Origin: Limibacter armeniacum
Lineage (GTDB): Bacteria; Bacteroidota; Bacteroidia; Cytophagales; Flammeovirgaceae
DNA length: 64,000 nucleotides
NCBI RefSeq assembly: GCF_036880985.1
Contig: NZ_JBAJNO010000008.1
Location: forward strand, 558,001 to 622,000
Direction of reading: 5' to 3'
Numbering within the stretch: the stretch's first letter is position 1; each line of letters opens with the position of its first letter. Below, in pieces: positions 45,480 through 54,100 of this stretch. The notes beneath the pieces were generated by a model. The model searched no databases and was not told where the DNA came from. It saw only the letters and a program-made list of their open reading frames with translations. Position numbers and translations under genes: made by a program.

Positions 45480-46520
45480 ATGACAAAACCGATTAAAAAT
45501 CTGATATGCACGCTGTGGTTTTCCCTCAGTTGGATCAATGCCGAAGCACAGACAAGCAGTTGGGCAGTTAACGCTGCCGATTTTGAATACAGCATGACCA
45601 TTACTGCCCTGCTACTGACAGATGAAGGAATTTCAGCTGACTTGCAGGATAAGGTGGCAGTATTCAGTGGTGAGCAGTGCCGAGGTGTAGCTAATGTTTC
45701 AAAGTCCAAAGATAAATGGGGAAGTAACCTCATTTTCTTGGTGGTCTATTCCAACAGCTATACAGAAGAAGGACTCACCTTTCAGTATTATGATGCTTCG
45801 CAGGATAAGGTAGTAGCGACCTCTGTTGCCATTTCTTTCAAGGATTCAGAGAGGTTGGGAACAGTAGATAAGCCAATCATCTTGACAGCAGATCAAATCA
45901 ATAGACAGCCTGAAGCACTTGCATTGAGCAGCAATACGATTCAGGATGGAAGTGGGATTGGTACTGTCATCGGACAGTTTACTGTAGCGGATGATCAGAC
46001 AGAAGGACATACCTATTATTTGCCAGAAGGAGAGGAAGACAATGATAGCTTTATGCTGGAAGGTGATATCCTCAAAGCGGCTACTGAGTTTAACCGGTCA
46101 GAAAAAGCATCTTATCAGTTGCTGGTAGGCGTGGATGATGGTTTTGGAGGTATGCTGGAAACGATGTTTGATATCTCAGTAATCGCTGCGGATTCTACAG
46201 GTTCACAAAATCCTGATCCCGATCCTGACCCTGATCCAGATAGTGAACTGCCTTCCAGTTTATCCTTTACCTCCATCATTACCCCGAATGGGGATGGTAA
46301 GAATGATCAGTTGCAGATCATCGCTGACAACCTTTCCGTGTTTACGGACTTTACGCTTGTCGTGTACAATGCTTCAGGATTGGAAGTGTATCGTGCTGTA
46401 AACTACCAAAGTGATTGGGACGGAACCTACAATGGTCACGCACTGCCAGCGGGGGCTTATTTATACCGTTTCAGTAGTCCGGCAAAAGAGTATAAAGGAA
46501 CCTTTTACATTGTACAGTAA
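45480..46520 (+). CDS. Secreted protein with cadherin-like and T9SS type B sorting domains
   Basis: 346 residues. The signal peptide ends near NAEAQ. Residues about 27-140 form a W-x-V-N domain (SWAVNAADFEYSMTITAL, DKVAVFSGEQCRGVANV) homologous to the two near the end of the giant protein. A cadherin-like repeat follows (about 150-240), then a Pro-Asp linker (PDPDPDPDPDS) and a C-terminal gliding-type CHU_C/type B sorting domain (ITPNGDGKNDQLQI ... WDGTYNGHALPAGAYLYRF). Type B cargo typically depends on a co-encoded PorP/SprF protein, and such a gene follows after 6 bp, so the two form an operon. It probably acts on the cell surface together with the giant protein. Confidence 0.88.
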   Translation: MTKPIKNLICTLWFSLSWINAEAQTSSWAVNAADFEYSMTITALLLTDEGISADLQDKVAVFSGEQCRGVANVSKSKDKWGSNLIFLVVYSNSYTEEGLTFQYYDASQDKVVATSVAISFKDSERLGTVDKPIILTADQINRQPEALALSSNTIQDGSGIGTVIGQFTVADDQTEGHTYYLPEGEEDNDSFMLEGDILKAATEFNRSEKASYQLLVGVDDGFGGMLETMFDISVIAADSTGSQNPDPDPDPDPDSELPSSLSFTSIITPNGDGKNDQLQIIADNLSVFTDFTLVVYNASGLEVYRAVNYQSDWDGTYNGHALPAGAYLYRFSSPAKEYKGTFYIVQ

Positions 46521-46526
46521 CCCGTT

Positions 46527-47435
46527 ATGAAAAACCGATTGATTCTACTGTTGATCATCCTGCTGACAGGAACGATGGCGCAGGCACAGTCATTGAATGA
46601 TACCTATTTCTACACCCAAAATTTCTATAAGATAAATCCGGCAGCCACGCCCGGTTCAGGTCATCTACAGGCAATGGTACATGCCCACTTGCAGCAGATG
46701 TCGCCGGAAGGATTGCCTTCCCAGCGAATGGGCTTAAGCCTGAATGCCGGTTTGGGACAAATCGCTGTTGGAGGCAATCTGCTGTATACCCAGCAGGGCT
46801 TTTTGAATTCAACAAAGGCAAGTCTTTCTTTTGCCTATACCTTGGAAGTGACCCGTGAGGCAAGCATGTCTTTTGGTCTGTCGGCAGGGGTTTCCAATGA
46901 TGATTGGCGCTTTGAAAGCAGCCAGCTGCAAGGCGTTGATCTGACGGATCCCTATCTGGAATATGGAACGGGATTGCTGAAACCTTCTCCAACTATTGGC
47001 TTTGGTACAGTTCTCAACTGGAAGCAGTTGACTGTTGGGATATCTTCCTCAGAACTGATGCGTATCTCGGACAACTATTTCAGTATTGCGGATATTTTTG
47101 CCCGATATGAGTGGGAACTGAATGAGCAAGTTACATTGGCTCCCATCGTGGCAGCAACTTTCCATAATGTAGAGAAAACAGTAACGGATATTCATCTTCA
47201 GGCAATTCTAAGGGAGAAGCTGTGGTTGTCGACAGGTTATCGTTCTACTGGAAAAGCGATGTTCTCGTCTGGTTTGGAGATGGGGTTGTTCAAGGTATCT
47301 TATGCTTACCTGCATAACTTCGGACAGTTATCAACATTTAATGACAGGCAACACGAAGTTGCGGTTCTATTCGATATTGAAACAAATAGTAAAAGCAAGG
47401 GCAGAAGTGCCCGAACGAGATACAGAAGAAGATAA
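46527..47435 (+). CDS. PorP/SprF-family type IX secretion membrane protein
   Basis: 302 residues. A signal peptide (ending MAQAQ) is followed by the family's opening pattern, QNFYKINPAATPGSGHLQAM, and then an outer-membrane barrel of about 14 strands. SprF/PorP-like proteins pair with type B cargo, helping export and surface attachment of the partner encoded next to them; here the partner is the cadherin/type B protein 6 bp upstream. The last residues are strongly basic (GRSARTRYRRR). A degenerate copy of its last codons recurs after kinase 2 (50188-50219). Confidence 0.9.
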   Translation: MKNRLILLLIILLTGTMAQAQSLNDTYFYTQNFYKINPAATPGSGHLQAMVHAHLQQMSPEGLPSQRMGLSLNAGLGQIAVGGNLLYTQQGFLNSTKASLSFAYTLEVTREASMSFGLSAGVSNDDWRFESSQLQGVDLTDPYLEYGTGLLKPSPTIGFGTVLNWKQLTVGISSSELMRISDNYFSIADIFARYEWELNEQVTLAPIVAATFHNVEKTVTDIHLQAILREKLWLSTGYRSTGKAMFSSGLEMGLFKVSYAYLHNFGQLSTFNDRQHEVAVLFDIETNSKSKGRSARTRYRRR

Positions 47436-47456
47436 TTCCCCGCGAACAATAAATTA

Positions 47457-47513
47457 AATGGGCAGCACCAAGGTTTATAAAGTATTTTACTCTGGTATTG
47501 CCCATTGTTTTTT
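47457..47513 (+). terminator. Terminator of the type-B/PorP operon
   Basis: AATGGGCA pairs with TGCCCATT around a loop holding a smaller ACCA/TGGT pairing, followed by GTTTTTT. Confidence 0.75.
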
Positions 47514-47612
47514 CTCCTTTTTTCACTTCATAACATTCCGTATGTTCATATGTTTGGATTTGAATTTGAAATGTTAAGTTGTACTGAAAGCAAGTCACTA
47601 TAGGAATTCTCC

Positions 47613-47656
47613 AATGAAAATCATTTAATTAGAATTTCTATATTGCGACTTATTTT
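47613..47656 (+). repeat. 44-bp upstream repeat of kinase 2 (identical to 50388-50431)
   Basis: 44 bases identical to the segment before kinase 3, about 50 bp before each start codon. It contains AATGA-AAA-TCATT and ends in an AT-rich stretch; TATTTTTG at 47651-47658 is a possible -7 box here but is altered (TATTTTCC) before kinase 3. It probably holds the shared promoter or operator. Confidence 0.8.
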
Positions 47657-47704
47657 TGTGTTGGTGACAACTTGCCTTTAATCATCTCAAACCAAAACTG
47701 AACA

Positions 47705-50170
47705 ATGAGAATCCAACTGGTACTCTCTGTCTTTTTACTACTTATATCTTACTGTAATTTATCTGCTCAAACGCAAGAAATGCTCACAAATCAGCACCCT
47801 GATATTGATCGGGTGGAAGCGTTGAGCAGAAAAGGAGACCGAAATTCTCTGATTGTTCTGGACTCTTTGAAGCAAGCCAGAAAAAACCTGAGTGCTTCTG
47901 AGGAGGTATTACTGCTACTGAATAGGGGCCGCTTTTATGAAAATGCACTGAAGTTTGACTCTGCCAGTATTCATTTTGAGCAAGCGATCACTTACCAAGA
48001 CAAGGGATTAGAGTCTTTGGGATTCAAATCCTTGGGCTTCTGCTTCAATGCACTTGGGCACTGTCACTGGAAGATGGGGAACTATGATCAATCCATCGGG
48101 AATTATAAAAAAAGTATTTTCTACTTCGAAAAGATCAGCTTTGATAAGGGACTCTCTTTCAGTCATCAGGATTTGGGACTCGTCTACCAGGAGGGAAAAA
48201 GCGACCTGGTGGAGGCAATCAAGCAGTTCCGGAAAAGTATGGCTTATGCTGAGAGCAGTGGTCAGAAACTGGGGATCCCGGTAAATCTTCATAACATAGG
48301 GTTAATCAAGTTGGAGCTGGGCTTGGGCAGGGAAGCACTTGAAACTTATGTGAAGGCAACTGAATTTTTTGAATCAGATTCATCCCTGAAAAAAGAAAAA
48401 AATTACCCCTATTTTCTGAGTAAAAAAGCCCATGTACTCATCACCCTCGGTGAGTATGAGCAAGCCGTTAAGCTATACGATAAAATCCTGTTGATCGCCA
48501 AAGAGTGGAATGATCAGAGACTTACGGCCCTAACTCACCGGAACCTTGGGGGTGTCTACACGAAGATGAATGAATTCGAACTGGCCAAAAAATACCTGTT
48601 TACTTCTAAAGAAAAACTGGAAAGGCTGGAGTACAAAGAGCCTGCTGTCCTGCTGTATCAATTGCTGGTGGATTATTATGACCGGACTGGTGAGGTAGAC
48701 AGCGCTTTGTATTATATCGAAAAAGCCATTGACCTGGCAGATACCAAAGGAGGAGAAGAAAGTCAGGTCAAGGTGCGTGAACTGAAGCTGAAACTGCTCA
48801 TTGATCAGCAGCAATGGAAGGAGTCACTTGAATTGGGGGGAATCCTGCTTCAAAAAACACAATCCCGGAAACAGCTGAAACTAGTGGCACAGACCCAGAA
48901 ACTGATGGCGGAAGCGCATAGGCAGCTAGGAAACTTTCAGGAATCGGTAGCATATTATCAGGGGCATGTGCTCAACCGAGATAGCTTAGACAAACTTAAC
49001 GAAGCCAATGACCTGATCAAGGCTGAAATTAAAACAGAATTCCAGACTGAGAAACTCAAGATTGAGAAAGAAAATGAGCGGAAGCAGTTGCTGCTTAAGC
49101 AGGAAATAGAGCAGGAGAAACTTTTACGGACAATTGCTGTAATGGTACTTTTACTGGTCGTGGTCGGCTTGGCGATTGTCTGGCGATTTTACCAGCAGAA
49201 GAAAAAAGCCAGTGAGCTGATTGCGGCACAAAAGGCAACACTGCAGGCGCAGCATGAGCAACTGGAAGAACTCCTCAATTTTAAGGAAAACATGACCAGC
49301 ATGATTGTGCATGACCTGAAAAACCCGTTGAGTACCGTGATTAATCTTTCCTCTGGAGGGCAGGTGGACAGCAAGCGAATTCAGCAGGAAGGGAAACGGA
49401 TGCTCAACCTGGTGATGAATATCCTGGAAGTGGGCAGGTACCGTGAAGCGAGTGTTTCCGTGAAGCTAGAGGAAGTTTCGCTGGCGGAATTGCTCGAAGA
49501 AGCCAAGGCTCAGGTCAGCACGATGCAGCAGGATAAGTCGATTGTGATGCAGCTGCCAGAGGTGGATATCACCCTGAAGATCGACCCCTATCTGGTGGAA
49601 AGGGTATTGGTGAACCTGCTGACAAATGCCATTAAGTTTTCTCCTTTGGGCGGCAGTATTCGCATTACCTGCCAGCCGGTCGATGAGAAATGGGTACAGA
49701 TCAGCATGCAGGATGAAGGCATTGGCATCCCGAAAGAAGATCAGGAGATAGTTTTTGAATTGTACCAGCAAGCTGGAGGCGAAAAAATCAAGTCTTCGAC
49801 AGGATTGGGCTTAAGTTACTGTAAATATACCGTGGAAGCCCACGGCGGTGAAATCGGTATCAGGTCGGAAGAAGGAAAAGGGACAGAAGTATTTTTCGTC
49901 TTGCCGTTAGCTGAAAAGCAAATAGAAAATAACTCAGTGGTTCCGGTGAGCGCCTTGGCAAAGGATGAAAAAGAAGAGGGGGTGTTGGTGCCGGTCAAGA
50001 CAGAACTCAGCCAGTTTTCGGCTTATCAGTACTCGGAAGTCGTGAAAGTACTTGACCGCTTGAAGAAAGAGGAACTTTCCGGACAAATGATTGACTGGAT
50101 GGAGGCCGTAGAGATGGCCAGCCTGACAGGTAACCAGGCTAAGTATGAGCAGCTGACCAAAACGAATTAG
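47705..50170 (+). CDS. TPR sensor histidine kinase 2 (no adjacent regulator)
   Basis: 821 residues with the same plan as kinase 1: signal peptide ending NLSAQ, about seven TPR units (FNALGHCHWKMGNYDQSIGNYKK), membrane helix at about 477-497, HisKA with His536 in HDLKNPLST, N box NLLTNAIKFSPLGG, G1 DEGIGIP, G2 GLGLSYCKY, and the conserved C-terminal tail (YQYSEVVKVLDRLKKEELSG). It is followed by a terminator, not by a regulator gene, so it must signal through regulator 1, regulator 2 or one elsewhere. Its codons look slightly more GC-rich than those of kinase 3. Confidence 0.93.
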   Translation: MRIQLVLSVFLLLISYCNLSAQTQEMLTNQHPDIDRVEALSRKGDRNSLIVLDSLKQARKNLSASEEVLLLLNRGRFYENALKFDSASIHFEQAITYQDKGLESLGFKSLGFCFNALGHCHWKMGNYDQSIGNYKKSIFYFEKISFDKGLSFSHQDLGLVYQEGKSDLVEAIKQFRKSMAYAESSGQKLGIPVNLHNIGLIKLELGLGREALETYVKATEFFESDSSLKKEKNYPYFLSKKAHVLITLGEYEQAVKLYDKILLIAKEWNDQRLTALTHRNLGGVYTKMNEFELAKKYLFTSKEKLERLEYKEPAVLLYQLLVDYYDRTGEVDSALYYIEKAIDLADTKGGEESQVKVRELKLKLLIDQQQWKESLELGGILLQKTQSRKQLKLVAQTQKLMAEAHRQLGNFQESVAYYQGHVLNRDSLDKLNEANDLIKAEIKTEFQTEKLKIEKENERKQLLLKQEIEQEKLLRTIAVMVLLLVVVGLAIVWRFYQQKKKASELIAAQKATLQAQHEQLEELLNFKENMTSMIVHDLKNPLSTVINLSSGGQVDSKRIQQEGKRMLNLVMNILEVGRYREASVSVKLEEVSLAELLEEAKAQVSTMQQDKSIVMQLPEVDITLKIDPYLVERVLVNLLTNAIKFSPLGGSIRITCQPVDEKWVQISMQDEGIGIPKEDQEIVFELYQQAGGEKIKSSTGLGLSYCKYTVEAHGGEIGIRSEEGKGTEVFFVLPLAEKQIENNSVVPVSALAKDEKEEGVLVPVKTELSQFSAYQYSEVVKVLDRLKKEELSGQMIDWMEAVEMASLTGNQAKYEQLTKTN

Positions 50171-50187
50171 ACCTAAACTTATTTAAA

Positions 50188-50219
50188 TGCCCGAGCGAGG
50201 GACAGAAGACGAGAATACC
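50188..50219 (+). pseudogene. Remnant of the porP-like gene 3' end
   Basis: These 32 bases match the last codons and stop region of the porP-like gene (47408-47440) at about 27 positions (TGCCCGA-CGAG--ACAGAAGA-GA-AAT). The match continues into the following terminator and upstream repeat, showing that the duplication unit began inside the porP-like gene. Confidence 0.7.
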
Positions 50220-50237
50220 TTCAAAAAAAATAGCTGA

Positions 50238-50280
50238 ATGGGCAGCACCAAGGCATTTACATTGGTGCTGCCCATCTGTT
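50238..50280 (+). terminator. Terminator of kinase 2
   Basis: A perfect 14-bp stem (ATGGGCAGCACCAA / TTGGTGCTGCCCAT), homologous to the terminator at 47457 after the porP-like gene but better paired. Confidence 0.8.
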
Positions 50281-50387
50281 TATTCCCTCCTGAAAAAATT
50301 TTCCACCCCACGATAACACCCTATTTGTTTGGGTTTGGATTTGAAATGTTAAGTTGTAATGAAAGTAGGTCATGATAGGAGTTTTCT

Positions 50388-50431
50388 AATGAAAATCATT
50401 TAATTAGAATTTCTATATTGCGACTTATTTT
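50388..50431 (+). repeat. 44-bp upstream repeat of kinase 3
   Basis: Identical to 47613-47656. See the entry there. Confidence 0.8.
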
Positions 50432-50484
50432 CCTGTGCACTGATTACAACTGGACTTTCCTTCATCTCAAAAATAACGGAACTG

Positions 50485-52953
50485 ATGAGACAACTGCTGC
50501 TCTCTACTTTACTGCTGTGCTTTTTTTTACAGAACGGGCAAGCCCAAAGCAACGAACGGCTTACTCCTGAACATCCTGATATTAATCGTGTTAAAGATAT
50601 TCTTAGAGGGAATCATGGAAGAAAACCTTTGTTTCTTCTGGATTCTATACAGCAAGCGCGTCAGCACCTTAGTGTGTCTGAAAAAGTCTTGTTGCTTCAA
50701 CTGAGAGGACAGTATTATGAATACTCCCACCGTTTTGATTCCGCAATTATCATTTTCAAAGAAGCACTCCAATTTCAAAATGCTGAATTGGACTCAATGG
50801 GAATAGAGGCTTTGGGGCTTTGCTATAATGGTTTGGGGCACAGTCATTGGAAAAAAGCCAAGCGTGAGGAATCTATCCAATATTATCAGGAAAGTAATAA
50901 GCTTTATGAAAAGATTGGGTTTGAGCAGGGACTGGCCTATAACTTTCAGGATATGAGTCAGGTGTATTATGCTGATGGGAATATTGTTGAATCCATACGA
51001 CACTCCAAACAGGCAAAAGTCTACTCTGAAAAAGTGGGAGATAAGGTAGGAATCGCTTTTTCTTTGAAGAATATCGCAAATGTAAAGCAGGACTTAGGTT
51101 TGGGAAGGGAAGCTTTACAGAACTATATCTTGGCTACAGAAATATTTGAGTCAGATTCGTCACTTATTAAACAGCGATATTATGTCTGGTTTCTGAATCA
51201 GAAAGCCATTCTTTATCAGGATTTGCATGAGTATGAGCAGGCAGAGAAGAATTATAAGAAGGCATTACTGTTCGGAAAGGAAAGAGGTGATGAATATTGG
51301 ATTGCGTTAATCAAGAGGAATTTAGGTGCTTTATATACACGAATGAAGCAATATGATCTGGCTGAAACTTATCTGTTTGAGGCAAAAGAACAGATGGAGG
51401 CCTCAGAGTATAAGGTTTCTTCTGTATTGATGTATAAAAATCTGGCTATTTATTATCAGGAAATAGATAAGCACGATAGTGCCATGGTTTACATCGACAA
51501 GGCAGTAACGCTAGCAGATAGTATGGGTCGCCATAATAACCGCGTTAATATGCGTAAGGTGAAAGTGCATTTGTTGGGTGAAGAAGAAAAGTGGGATGAA
51601 GCTATTGCCTTGGGACTAGAAGTCTTAGAGCTTTCTGATGGGAAAAATGAGTTAGGTAATTTGGTTGAATTAGAAAAGCAGCTAGCCAAACTGTACTATA
51701 AGCAAGGGAAAAACTATAAAAAGGCAGCAGGTTTTTTTAACCGATATATCCATAACAAGGACAGTCTTGATAAGCTGAGTGAAACTAAAGACTTGCTCAA
51801 AGTTGAGATTCAGGCAGAGTACCAGATTGAAAAGAATAATATCGAAAAAGAAAATGAGCGAAAACAGCTGATACTTAAGCAGCAGGTAGAAAAGGAGAAA
51901 CTACTAAGGACTGTCTCATTGGGTGTTTTGGTACTTGTGGTCATTGGTTTATTGATTGTATGGAGGTTCTACCAACAGAAGAAAAAAGCCAGTGAACTGA
52001 TTGCAGCACAAAAGGAAGAACTACAGACACAACACGAACAGTTGGAAGAGCTTTTGAATTTTAAGGAAAACATGACCAGTATGATTGTCCATGACCTTAA
52101 AAACCCTTTGAGTACTGTGATTAACCTTTCTAATAATGACCATGCCGATCTGAAGCGCATACAGCAGGAAGGTAAGCGTATGTTTAACCTGGTGATGAAT
52201 ATACTGGATGTCCGTAAGTTTAAGGAAGCCAATATGTATTTGCAGCCAAAGCCCGTTTCCCTTTATCACTTGCTGGAGGAGGCCAAGACTCAGGTAAAGT
52301 TGCTCCAAGATGATAAGTCTATTCTTTTCCATCTTCCTGAGATTGAATTGACAGTGAATGTAGATGCTTATATGGTCGAAAGGGTATTTGTCAACCTATT
52401 GACCAATGCCATCAAGTTCTCTCCATTAGGGGGAAGTATTCATATCAAATGCGATCAGGTAGATAAGGATTGGGTCAAAATCAGGTTTATCGATGAAGGT
52501 ATCGGTATTCCGAAGGAAGTGCAGGAACAGGTGTTTGAGTTGTATCAGCAGTCAGGAGGGGAGCGTATCAACTCTTCTACAGGTTTGGGCTTAAGTTATT
52601 GCAGGTATACGGTAGAGGCCCATGGTGGAGAGATAGGAATCGTATCAGAAGAGGAGAAAGGAACAGAAGTATATCTTACTTTGCCGTTAGCTGCAACAGA
52701 AGTAATTTATTCAAATACTTCAGCTGTCAATGTTAAGCCTGCTATTGGAGCTGAGCATATAGCCTTCCTTAAACCTATTAAGGAACAATTGGAAAATATA
52801 CCAGCCTACCAATATTCGGAAGTGTTGTCAGTGTTGTCTCAGTTGGATAAAAATAAGGTTTCTGAAAACATTACAACATGGATGGGAGCAGTAGAGGCTG
52901 CGAGTTTAACGGGTAATCAGGAGCAGTATGAGCGACTTTTGAAGAGTGAATAG
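50485..52953 (+). CDS. TPR sensor histidine kinase 3
   Basis: 822 residues. Signal peptide ending GQAQ, TPR units (YNGLGHSHWKKAKREESIQYY and others), membrane helix at about 477-497, HisKA His536 in HDLKNPLST, ATPase boxes NLLTNAIKFSPLGG, DEGIGIP and GLGLSYCRY, and the conserved tail (YQYSEVLSVLSQLDKNKVSE). The catalytic half and tail are close to those of kinases 1 and 2, whereas the TPR sensor half is more diverged, as expected if the copies now read different inputs. It lies 66 bp upstream of response regulator 2. Confidence 0.93.
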   Translation: MRQLLLSTLLLCFFLQNGQAQSNERLTPEHPDINRVKDILRGNHGRKPLFLLDSIQQARQHLSVSEKVLLLQLRGQYYEYSHRFDSAIIIFKEALQFQNAELDSMGIEALGLCYNGLGHSHWKKAKREESIQYYQESNKLYEKIGFEQGLAYNFQDMSQVYYADGNIVESIRHSKQAKVYSEKVGDKVGIAFSLKNIANVKQDLGLGREALQNYILATEIFESDSSLIKQRYYVWFLNQKAILYQDLHEYEQAEKNYKKALLFGKERGDEYWIALIKRNLGALYTRMKQYDLAETYLFEAKEQMEASEYKVSSVLMYKNLAIYYQEIDKHDSAMVYIDKAVTLADSMGRHNNRVNMRKVKVHLLGEEEKWDEAIALGLEVLELSDGKNELGNLVELEKQLAKLYYKQGKNYKKAAGFFNRYIHNKDSLDKLSETKDLLKVEIQAEYQIEKNNIEKENERKQLILKQQVEKEKLLRTVSLGVLVLVVIGLLIVWRFYQQKKKASELIAAQKEELQTQHEQLEELLNFKENMTSMIVHDLKNPLSTVINLSNNDHADLKRIQQEGKRMFNLVMNILDVRKFKEANMYLQPKPVSLYHLLEEAKTQVKLLQDDKSILFHLPEIELTVNVDAYMVERVFVNLLTNAIKFSPLGGSIHIKCDQVDKDWVKIRFIDEGIGIPKEVQEQVFELYQQSGGERINSSTGLGLSYCRYTVEAHGGEIGIVSEEEKGTEVYLTLPLAATEVIYSNTSAVNVKPAIGAEHIAFLKPIKEQLENIPAYQYSEVLSVLSQLDKNKVSENITTWMGAVEAASLTGNQEQYERLLKSE

Positions 52954-53019
52954 AACCTATGGTAAGTGTTTCTCGTATGTTGGGAATGTGAATTTTTGAA
53001 TAAAATAGCAAAAGAAATA

Positions 53020-53883
53020 ATGCGAAAAACAGTGCTGATTGTAGATGATGAAGTAACAAACATCAGACTCATTGCAGAGTATTTGGCAAAACAGAAAGAT
53101 ACCTATGAGCTACTGACATCCCTAGATCCTGAACAGGCATTTAAGGTTGCAGCAGAACATATCCCTGATTTGATAATATTGGATTGGGAGATGCCGAAAA
53201 TGACAGGTATTGAACTGCTGAAGGTATTAAAGGAGGATAACCGTACGCATTCCATCCCTGTTATTATTGCTACAGGCAAAATGACTTCTTCTGAAAATTT
53301 GGCAACTGCATTGGAAGCTGGGGCAGAAGACTATATCCGAAAGCCACTCGATACCATTGAGCTGGAAGCAAGGATAAGAACGGTGCTGCGCTTGAGTGAG
53401 CAATACAAGCAGATGGAGCAAATGCTGAAGGAGGAAGTGGAGCTTAAAAACCGGAAACTGGCTACAGCTACCATGTATACTTCTGAGAGAAACCAACTGT
53501 TGAGTGGGGTTGTAAATAGGTTGAGCAATATGCTTGAAAAGCCAGATGAGAGCCATCAAAATCTACTGAAAGACTTAAAGGCTTTGAAAAAGGAAGTAAC
53601 AGGCGTTTTGGATATGGATGAGAACTGGAATACTTATAAGATCCATTTCGAAGAGGTGCATCCCCAGTTTTTTGAAAAGCTGAAGGAGGAGCAACCCACC
53701 TTGACAAATAATGACTTGAAACTGTGTGCATACCTCTGCATTGGCTTGGAAAATAAGGAGATTGCACATATGTGTAACATATCGTATGATGGCGTGAAGA
53801 AATCACTTTACCGTCTCAAGAAAAAATTTCAGTTAAGTGAAGAGTATAGCTTGAGAACATATATCTCAAACTCCTTTGCTTAA
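53020..53883 (+). CDS. Response regulator 2 (receiver + HTH)
   Basis: 287 residues from the ATG at 53020. A GTG at 52966 is in frame, but alignment with regulator 1 supports the later start (MRKTVLIVDDE against MTRTVLIVDDE). Receiver with Asp9-Asp10, phospho-acceptor Asp55 in LIILDWEMP and Lys in RKPLD; C-terminal helix-turn-helix LTNNDLKLCAYLCIGLENKEIAHMCNISYDGVKKSLYRLKKKF. The recognition-helix region is nearly the same as in regulator 1, so both should bind the same DNA site; the linker (about 150-195) differs. It forms a pair with kinase 3. Confidence 0.93.
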   Translation: MRKTVLIVDDEVTNIRLIAEYLAKQKDTYELLTSLDPEQAFKVAAEHIPDLIILDWEMPKMTGIELLKVLKEDNRTHSIPVIIATGKMTSSENLATALEAGAEDYIRKPLDTIELEARIRTVLRLSEQYKQMEQMLKEEVELKNRKLATATMYTSERNQLLSGVVNRLSNMLEKPDESHQNLLKDLKALKKEVTGVLDMDENWNTYKIHFEEVHPQFFEKLKEEQPTLTNNDLKLCAYLCIGLENKEIAHMCNISYDGVKKSLYRLKKKFQLSEEYSLRTYISNSFA

Positions 53884-53908
53884 TGGCTTATGCAACTTTT
53901 TGCTAGCC

Positions 53909-53966
53909 TGTCTACTATTTGTCTACTGGGTAAAATAGGATGAGGGAGTGAGAGCCTATACATTTG
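53909..53966 (+). promoter_or_regulatory. Direct-repeat promoter of small RNA 2
   Basis: TGTCTAC at 53909-53915 and 53920-53926 (11-bp period), then the -7 box TACATTTG at 53959-53966, exactly 32 nt after the second repeat, as in the two sites near 34 kb. Confidence 0.7.
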
Positions 53967-53971
53967 TACTG

Positions 53972-54100
53972 TTGTCATTTAACTCATTCTAGATTAACCC
54001 AGACTTTATAGTTAAACCATGATTTCATAGCCAACGATGACATGACGTTTAGCTAAAAACCGTAATCTTAAGGGCGTGGAGAATTCTTCCCGCCCTTTTT
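53972..54100 (+). ncRNA. Putative small RNA 2 (paralogue of 33896-34036)
   Basis: About 130 nt from the promoter to the terminator (AAGGGCG ... CGCCCTT, then T-run, 54070-54100). It shares ordered blocks with small RNA 1 (GTTGTCATTT, ACTCATTCT, TTAACCCA, ATTTCATAG, GTTTAGCT). The only ATG frames inside are two or three codons long, so it is unlikely to encode a peptide. Ends are estimates. Confidence 0.6.

Noticed and set aside
46207-46246. Short tandem repeat (Pro-Asp codons)
   Set aside because: It encodes the flexible PDPDPD linker of the type B cargo protein; not a CRISPR or regulatory repeat.
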